A stretch of 33,523 nucleotides of DNA from a virus. The notes beneath the pieces are model-generated. The model was given only the letters and a program-made list of their open reading frames with translations, searched no databases and was not told the DNA's origin. The DNA lies in IMG/VR virus record IMGVR_UViG_3300027859_000049, positions 1 through 33,523 of that record. One strand, 5' to 3'. Positions 29,207 to 33,523 of this stretch are shown one piece after another. Numbering within the stretch: position 1 is the stretch's first letter; the number at the start of each line of letters is the position of its first letter. Made by a program: the position numbers and the translations under genes.

Positions 29207-29371
29207 ATGAAAAAACTATTACAAAGAATGTGGGATGCCCACGTAATCAGACAACAGAAACGTGCAGACTTTAGAATGCTACACATGTTGGATGATAGAC
29301 AACTAAACGATCTAGGAATAGGTAGATCACAAATAAGGAATGCAATATATGGCGAGGAATCTAACAGATAA
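29207..29371 (+). CDS. DUF1127 (YjiS-like) small protein (54 aa)
   Basis: ATG at 29207 with AAGGAG eight bases upstream. The C-terminal half LHMLDDRQLNDLGIGRSQI is the DUF1127 signature; the N-terminus is basic and aromatic (KKLLQRMWDAHVIRQQKRAD). These proteins are common in alphaproteobacteria, and one from Rhodobacter (CcaF1) has been described as an RNA-binding protein affecting RNA maturation and turnover. In a phage it could tune host or phage RNA. It lies between the lysine-rich cluster and the terminase genes and overlaps the small terminase by 23 bases. Confidence 0.85.
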   Translation: MKKLLQRMWDAHVIRQQKRADFRMLHMLDDRQLNDLGIGRSQIRNAIYGEESNR

Positions 29372-29717
29372 ACAACAAAGATTCTTAGATGTATTATTTG
29401 ATGAAGCTAATGGTGATGTTGTCGCTGCTAAAAAACTGGCAGGTTACGGTGATAACAGCAACACTGCAGCGATTGTTGAATCTTTAAAAGATGAAATCGG
29501 TGAGAAGACTCGTACATATTTTGCACGTACTGCTCCTAAAGCTGCTATGGCTATGGTTGGTGCGTTGTACGATCCAACAGAGCTAGGCATAAAAGAAAAG
29601 ATGGTAGCAGCAAAAGACTTGCTTGACAGGGCAGGACTTGGTAAGGTAGACAAAGTAGATGTTACTAGCGGTGGTGGCATCTTCTACCTACCACCCAAAG
29701 AAGGTGAAAACGAATAA
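29349..29717 (+). CDS. Terminase small subunit
   Basis: Start at ATG 29349, seven bases after AAGGA; an ATG three codons earlier is less well placed. The N-terminal DNA-binding module LTDKQQRFLDVLFDEANGDV (residues 5-24) followed by AAKKLAGYGDNSNTAAIVES is typical of small terminases that recognise the packaging site. The centre has AAMAMVGALYDP and IKEKMVAAKDLLDRAGLGKV, as in terminase small subunits of podoviruses. 122 aa. The adjacent genes encode a putative helix-turn-helix protein and the large subunit. Confidence 0.82.
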   Translation: MARNLTDKQQRFLDVLFDEANGDVVAAKKLAGYGDNSNTAAIVESLKDEIGEKTRTYFARTAPKAAMAMVGALYDPTELGIKEKMVAAKDLLDRAGLGKVDKVDVTSGGGIFYLPPKEGENE

Positions 29718-30172
29718 TACCACAAAGAGAGTTAGGCTTTTGGCAATTACCCAAACCGCCTAAGACACACAACAAACAATGGCACAAGATTGTCAGGCTA
29801 ACAAAGAAGATACCGTTTGGTTACGAACTAGATCCTGACAATGATAAATTACTTGTACCTATAGAACATGAGTTAGAAGCTTTAGAGCTTGCAAAACGCC
29901 ACCTCAAGCAGTATAGTTACAGAGCAGTAGCACAATGGTTGAGTAAAGAAACAGACCGATACATATCACACATGGGTCTAAAGAAGAGAATAGAAGTTGA
30001 GCAAAGACGTAGAAAAGCATCTATCACTAAACGTAAGCTTGCCAAGTGGCTCGAAGAAACGCTCTCGGAAATTGAGAAGCTCGAAACACAAGGAGTCGGT
30101 GCATACTCAGAAGCCAGCGGAGATAGAAGCCCCCCAGCAAGAACCTATCCCAGCGCAGGTAGTAGCAACTGA
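29717..30172 (+). CDS. Helix-turn-helix-like protein between terminase genes, no canonical start codon (151 aa if from ATA)
   Basis: The frame is clearly coding. It reads through FGYELDPDNDKLLVPIEHEL, EALELAKRHLKQYSYRAVAQ and WLSKETDRYISHMGLKKRIE, a pattern known for resolvase-like helix-turn-helix domains (SYRAVAQWL..ET.R.ISH.GL). Yet no ATG, GTG or TTG precedes base 29939, which would remove the conserved part. The frame opens at 29708 and the natural start position is ATA at 29717, overlapping the small-terminase stop as TAATA, where other genes here have TAATG. It may use an AUA start, or an ATG has been lost (mutation or sequencing error), or the protein arises by frameshift. It overlaps the large subunit by 74 bases. 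Confidence 0.6.
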   Translation: MPQRELGFWQLPKPPKTHNKQWHKIVRLTKKIPFGYELDPDNDKLLVPIEHELEALELAKRHLKQYSYRAVAQWLSKETDRYISHMGLKKRIEVEQRRRKASITKRKLAKWLEETLSEIEKLETQGVGAYSEASGDRSPPARTYPSAGSSN

Positions 30173-31586
30173 CTATGACGTTGAAGAAGCACAGGAAGTC
30201 GTATTCAGACCCAACCCAGGGCCACAGACATCCTTCCTAAGTTCTTCTGAAAGAGAAGTCCTATACGGTGGGGCAGCAGGTGGTGGTAAATCGTATGCTA
30301 TGTTGGCAGATCCATTACACGGCCTAAACGATCCAAACTTCTCTGGACTCCTTGTACGACACACAACTGAGGAACTAAGGGAACTAATACAGAAGTCGCA
30401 GGAGTTATATCCACGTGCAGTACCAGGAATCAAATGGTCAGAGCGTAAGTCACAATGGGTATCACCTAAAGGCGGTAGACTATGGATGTCATATCTGGAT
30501 AAAGATACCGATGTCACACGCTACCAAGGACAGGCTTTTAACTGGATTGGATTTGACGAACTTACTCAATGGCCTACACCTTACGCTTGGGATTATATGA
30601 GGTCACGTCTTCGTAGCGCATACGGCAAGCAATTAGGTTTGTACATGAGAGCTACAACAAACCCAGGCGGTGCTGGACACTCTTGGGTTAAGAAGATGTT
30701 TATAGATCCTGCACCTGCAGACAAAGCTTTTTGGGCAACAGATATTGAATCAAGTAAAACAATCGTATACCCTAAAGGACACAGCAAGGAAGGTCAGCCT
30801 TTATTTAAGCGTAGGTTTATTCCTGCGTCACTCTTCGATAATCCATACCTTGCCGAAGAGGGTGACTATGAAGCCATGCTCCTATCACTACCAGAGCATC
30901 AGAGGAAGCAACTCCTCGAAGGAAACTGGGACATTAACGAAGGAGCAGCCTTTACAGAATTTGATAGATCAATCCATGTTATCGACAGCTTTGAAGTACC
31001 AAATAGCTGGGTTAAGTTTAGAGCGTGTGATTATGGGTACGGCTCTTATACTGGTGTTCTTTGGTTCACTGTATCTCCTGATGAACAACTTATAGTCTAT
31101 CGGGAGATGTATGTATCTAAAGTTACAGCTTCTGATCTAGCTGATATGATACTAGAAGCTGAACGAGATGATGGTGGAATGAGATACGGTGTGCTTGATA
31201 GTTCTTTGTGGCATAACCGTGGCGATACTGGGCCATCGTTAGCAGAGCAGATGAACATGAAGGGTTGTCGATGGCGTCCTTCTGATCGCTCAAGAGGCTC
31301 ACGTATCGCAGGTAAAAACGAAATACATAGACGCTTGAAGGTAGATGACTTCTTAGAAAAGCCTATGTTAGTATTTATGAATAGCTGCACTAACACTATA
31401 GCGCAGATACCAAGCATCCCACTGGACAAAAAGAATCCAGAAGATGTTGACACAAAAGCAGAAGATCACTTGTATGATGCGTTAAGATATGGTATAATGA
31501 CAAGACCACGAAGCAGCTTATGGGATTATAACCCTGCCAAACAACGTACAGGATTTCAAGCAAGTGACGCAACATTTGGATATTAA
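30099..31586 (+). CDS. Terminase large subunit
   Basis: Packaging ATPase/nuclease. Numbered from the GTG at 30099 (AAGGAG three bases before it), Walker A is GGAAGGGKS (57-65) and Walker B is IGFDE (150-154). The nuclease has Asp311 (RACDYGYGS), Asp367 (GVLDSSLW) and Asp456/Asp460 (AEDHLYDALRYG). The coupling motif region contains ATTNPGGAGHSW. No ATG exists in frame before the ATPase core, so GTG 30099 or TTG 29997 must be used; the former gives a normal N-terminus length (495 aa). It drives filling of the procapsid through the portal encoded two genes downstream. Confidence 0.95.
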   Translation: MHTQKPAEIEAPQQEPIPAQVVATDYDVEEAQEVVFRPNPGPQTSFLSSSEREVLYGGAAGGGKSYAMLADPLHGLNDPNFSGLLVRHTTEELRELIQKSQELYPRAVPGIKWSERKSQWVSPKGGRLWMSYLDKDTDVTRYQGQAFNWIGFDELTQWPTPYAWDYMRSRLRSAYGKQLGLYMRATTNPGGAGHSWVKKMFIDPAPADKAFWATDIESSKTIVYPKGHSKEGQPLFKRRFIPASLFDNPYLAEEGDYEAMLLSLPEHQRKQLLEGNWDINEGAAFTEFDRSIHVIDSFEVPNSWVKFRACDYGYGSYTGVLWFTVSPDEQLIVYREMYVSKVTASDLADMILEAERDDGGMRYGVLDSSLWHNRGDTGPSLAEQMNMKGCRWRPSDRSRGSRIAGKNEIHRRLKVDDFLEKPMLVFMNSCTNTIAQIPSIPLDKKNPEDVDTKAEDHLYDALRYGIMTRPRSSLWDYNPAKQRTGFQASDATFGY

Positions 31587-31704
31587 AGATATAACAACTT
31601 GTCCTGCATGTCAGATACTATATGACACAAGTAAATTTGATTGTTGTCCTAGATGCCGAGAAACATATGACTTTGATAACGGTCCTTGGAAGGAAAACAA
31701 ATGA
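31564..31704 (+). CDS. Small zinc-ribbon protein (46 aa)
   Basis: A short frame overlapping the end of the large terminase by 23 bases and the next gene by four (ATGA). GTG at 31564 (AGGA upstream) or TTG at 31576. Two Cys pairs, CPAC (13-16) and CPRC (28-31), with a further Cys27, form a rubredoxin-like zinc ribbon, followed by YDFDNGPWKENK. Small rubredoxin-like phage proteins of this type are frequent beside structural genes; role unknown. Confidence 0.6.
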   Translation: MTQHLDIKDITTCPACQILYDTSKFDCCPRCRETYDFDNGPWKENK

Positions 31705-31907
31705 AAGCTTTTGTACTAGTAATAAGTATATGGGGAAACAACGGAACTGATTGGGTATATACAGGTAATCAGTATGTATCACAAGAAATGTACACACAGG
31801 AAGAGTGTTTGAATCTAGCTGATACTTCTAACTGGAATAAGTTTAGGAACAACCAATACTACGACATACAACTAGATTGTTTTAACAAGGAAGAATATAA
31901 TGGCTGA
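31701..31907 (+). CDS. Small N-terminally hydrophobic two-Cys protein (68 aa)
   Basis: ATG 31701 overlaps the preceding stop and follows AAGGAAAAC. The hydrophobic start KAFVLVISIW is followed by TGNQYVSQEMYTQEEC (Cys36) and YYDIQLDC (Cys60). It shares its plan with the proteins at 8081-8278 and 20537-20764. Unlike those it is in the late, structural block. Function unknown. Confidence 0.6.
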   Translation: MKAFVLVISIWGNNGTDWVYTGNQYVSQEMYTQEECLNLADTSNWNKFRNNQYYDIQLDCFNKEEYNG

Positions 31908-33523
31908 ACAGGAAGAAATGTTTGAAACGGATGATGTTGTAGCAGCAGAGGATGCTGATGACAAAATCTTTGAAGAAAAGTCTAGTGTAATATCTTTTGT
32001 AGAAGATAGATATAAAAGAGCAGAAGACCATAGGTACGCTGACGAACAACGTTGGTTAAAAGCTTACCGTAACTACCGTGGTATATATGGATCAGATGTA
32101 CAATTTACGGATACAGAGAAGTCACGTGTCTTTGTCAAGGTAACTAAAACTAAAACACTAGCAGCTTATGGACAGATTGTAGATGTACTATTTGGTAACA
32201 ACAAGTTTCCTCTGTCCGTAAATCCATCTGTACTACCTGACGGTGTTGCAGAAGATGTGCATATAAACCTAGACCCTAATGCTGAAAAAGCAGGGGATGA
32301 ACTTGCAGCAGCAACAAGACAGGAAGCTGGCAAACCATACCTACTAGAAAAGCTATTACCAGGAGAAACTTTAGATCAACTAAAAACTAGAGTGGCTGGT
32401 ATGCAAGAGAAACTAGCCCCTGTATCTGAGAAGCTTATTGAGGGCGCAGGTACTACAGATAAAACAGTTACATTCCATCCTGCTATGGTTGCAGCTAAAA
32501 AGATGGAAAAGAAAATACATGACCAGTTGCAAGAGTCTGGTGCATCTACACACCTAAGAAGTATGGCATTTGAAATGGCTTTGATGGGTACTGGTGTAAT
32601 GAAAGGACCATTTGCTGTAGATAAAGAATACCCTAACTGGGGCGAGGACGGGGACTATGACCCTCTAGTAAAGACAGTTCCTGAGTGTACACATGTAAGT
32701 GTTTGGGATTTTTACCCTGACCCAGAAGCTAAAGCTATGGAAGATGCAGAGTACACAGTACAAAGACACAAGATGTCACGCACACAACTACGTGCATTGA
32801 AAACACGTCCATACTTTATGGATGACTCAGTTCAGATGGCTGTAGACAAAGGACCAGACTACGTACAGAAGTACTGGGAAATGACTATGGAAGATGATGA
32901 TACTCAACCAACATCAGAGCGTTGGGAAGTATTAGAGTTCTGGGGATATGTTGATGTAGCCTTGTTAGAAGAGCATGGTGTAAAAGTTCCTAAAGAGTTA
33001 TCTGACTTAGATGAAGTTAACTGTAACGTATGGGTATGTAACGGTGAAGTGTTACGCTTTGTACTAAACCCATTTAAGCCTACACGTATTCCTTACTATG
33101 CTGTACCATACGAGCATAACCCATACTCTTTCTTTGGTGTTGGTATTGCTGAAAATATGGATGACACACAGACATTAATGAATGGCTTTATGAGAATGGC
33201 TATTGACAATGCTGCGTTATCTGGTAATCTAATAATAGAAGTAGATGAAACTAACCTAGTCCCAGGCCAAGACCTATCTGTATATCCTGGCAAGGTGTTT
33301 CGCAGACAAGGTGGCGCACCAGGACAAGCCATCTTTGGTACTAAGTTCCCCAATGTAGCAGGGGAGAACATACAACTATTTGATAAAGCGAGGGTGTTAG
33401 CTGATGAGTCAACAGGATTCCCATCATTCGCACACGGACAAACAGGTGTTCAAGGTGTTGGTAGGACTGCTTCTGGTATTAGCATGCTTATGTCTGCTGC
33501 CAACGGAAGTATCAGAACGGTTG
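31900..33523 (+). CDS. Portal protein, 3' end outside the window
   Basis: ATG at 31900, eight bases after AAGGAAG, overlapping the previous stop. 541 codons are visible and the frame is open to the edge. The N-terminus is acidic (AEQEEMFETDDVVAAEDADD), then FVEDRYKRAEDHRYADEQRW and LKAYRNYRGIYG. The region around residue 400-430 has VPYEHNPYSFFGVGIAENMD and DTQTLMNGFMRMAIDNAALS, characteristic of P22-type portals of marine podoviruses, followed by RTASGISMLMSAANGSIR. It forms the dodecameric ring through which DNA is packed and ejected. Confidence 0.9.
   Translation, partial: MAEQEEMFETDDVVAAEDADDKIFEEKSSVISFVEDRYKRAEDHRYADEQRWLKAYRNYRGIYGSDVQFTDTEKSRVFVKVTKTKTLAAYGQIVDVLFGNNKFPLSVNPSVLPDGVAEDVHINLDPNAEKAGDELAAATRQEAGKPYLLEKLLPGETLDQLKTRVAGMQEKLAPVSEKLIEGAGTTDKTVTFHPAMVAAKKMEKKIHDQLQESGASTHLRSMAFEMALMGTGVMKGPFAVDKEYPNWGEDGDYDPLVKTVPECTHVSVWDFYPDPEAKAMEDAEYTVQRHKMSRTQLRALKTRPYFMDDSVQMAVDKGPDYVQKYWEMTMEDDDTQPTSERWEVLEFWGYVDVALLEEHGVKVPKELSDLDEVNCNVWVCNGEVLRFVLNPFKPTRIPYYAVPYEHNPYSFFGVGIAENMDDTQTLMNGFMRMAIDNAALSGNLIIEVDETNLVPGQDLSVYPGKVFRRQGGAPGQAIFGTKFPNVAGENIQLFDKARVLADESTGFPSFAHGQTGVQGVGRTASGISMLMSAANGSIRTV

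Noticed and set aside
29680-29720. Programmed -1 frameshift from the small terminase into the following frame
   Set aside because: The -1 frame has a TGA at 29705-29707, and no X-XXY-YYZ slippery site lies after it; GAA-AAC would re-pair badly. An AUA start or lost ATG is simpler.
31434-31470. TTGACAC within the large terminase gene as a fourth dyad promoter
   Set aside because: The downstream half GTGT and a -10 box are missing at the required distance; part of the coding sequence.

Overview
This window is phage DNA, most likely from a tailed podovirus-type phage of a marine alphaproteobacterium. Signs of this are a T7-like replication set (primase, DnaB-type helicase, family A DNA polymerase, endonuclease I) without any phage RNA polymerase in view, a small/large terminase pair, a P22-type portal protein, a B12-dependent ribonucleotide reductase, a MazG-like protein and a DUF1127 protein of the kind common in alphaproteobacteria. 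The DNA polymerase carries a DnaJ-type cysteine motif pair between its exonuclease and polymerase parts. As I recall, this was described for the SAR116 phage HMO-2011, so an HMO-2011-type relative (hosts SAR116, Roseobacter or SAR11) is my best guess. This is an inference from motifs; no search was run.

Layout: (1) 1-7264, plus strand: a LysM + lambda-R-type lysozyme whose 5' end is cut by the window edge, a 3-TM holin-like protein, and three probable virion proteins including one of 1152 aa. (2) 7288-7311: a bidirectional terminator between convergent transcription units. (3) 7310-24117, minus strand: the early/middle block. From its promoter at about 24.15 kb leftward it holds about 16 tightly overlapping small unknown genes, then a tyrosine recombinase, primase, helicase, DNA polymerase, an SSB-like candidate, a Cas4/RecB-like nuclease, endonuclease I, DUF3310, MazG, class II RNR and a GIY-YIG-like protein. 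(4) 24118-25315: a 1.2 kb AT-rich intergenic control region with divergent sigma70-like promoters and repeats. (5) 25316-33523, plus strand: an overlapping series of exported proteins, a cluster of lysine-rich mini-proteins, DUF1127, terminase genes and the portal, which runs off the right edge.

Structural genes read rightward off the right edge, and structural/lysis genes read rightward in from the left edge. The window is therefore easiest to read as a circular or circularly permuted map opened in the late region, with the capsid and most tail genes in the unseen part.

The most interesting signal is regulatory. Promoter-like sites at 25031-25058 (+), 14093-14120 (-) and, more loosely, 24138-24167 (-) share the arrangement TTGACAC-N12-GTGT, a GACAC/GTGTC-type dyad bridging the -35 and -10 boxes. 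A repressor or activator common to divergent early promoters would explain it. A second oddity is a clearly coding frame between the small and large terminase genes (29717-30172) with no canonical start codon in its first 220 bases: it begins at TAATA, where other junctions in this genome have TAATG.
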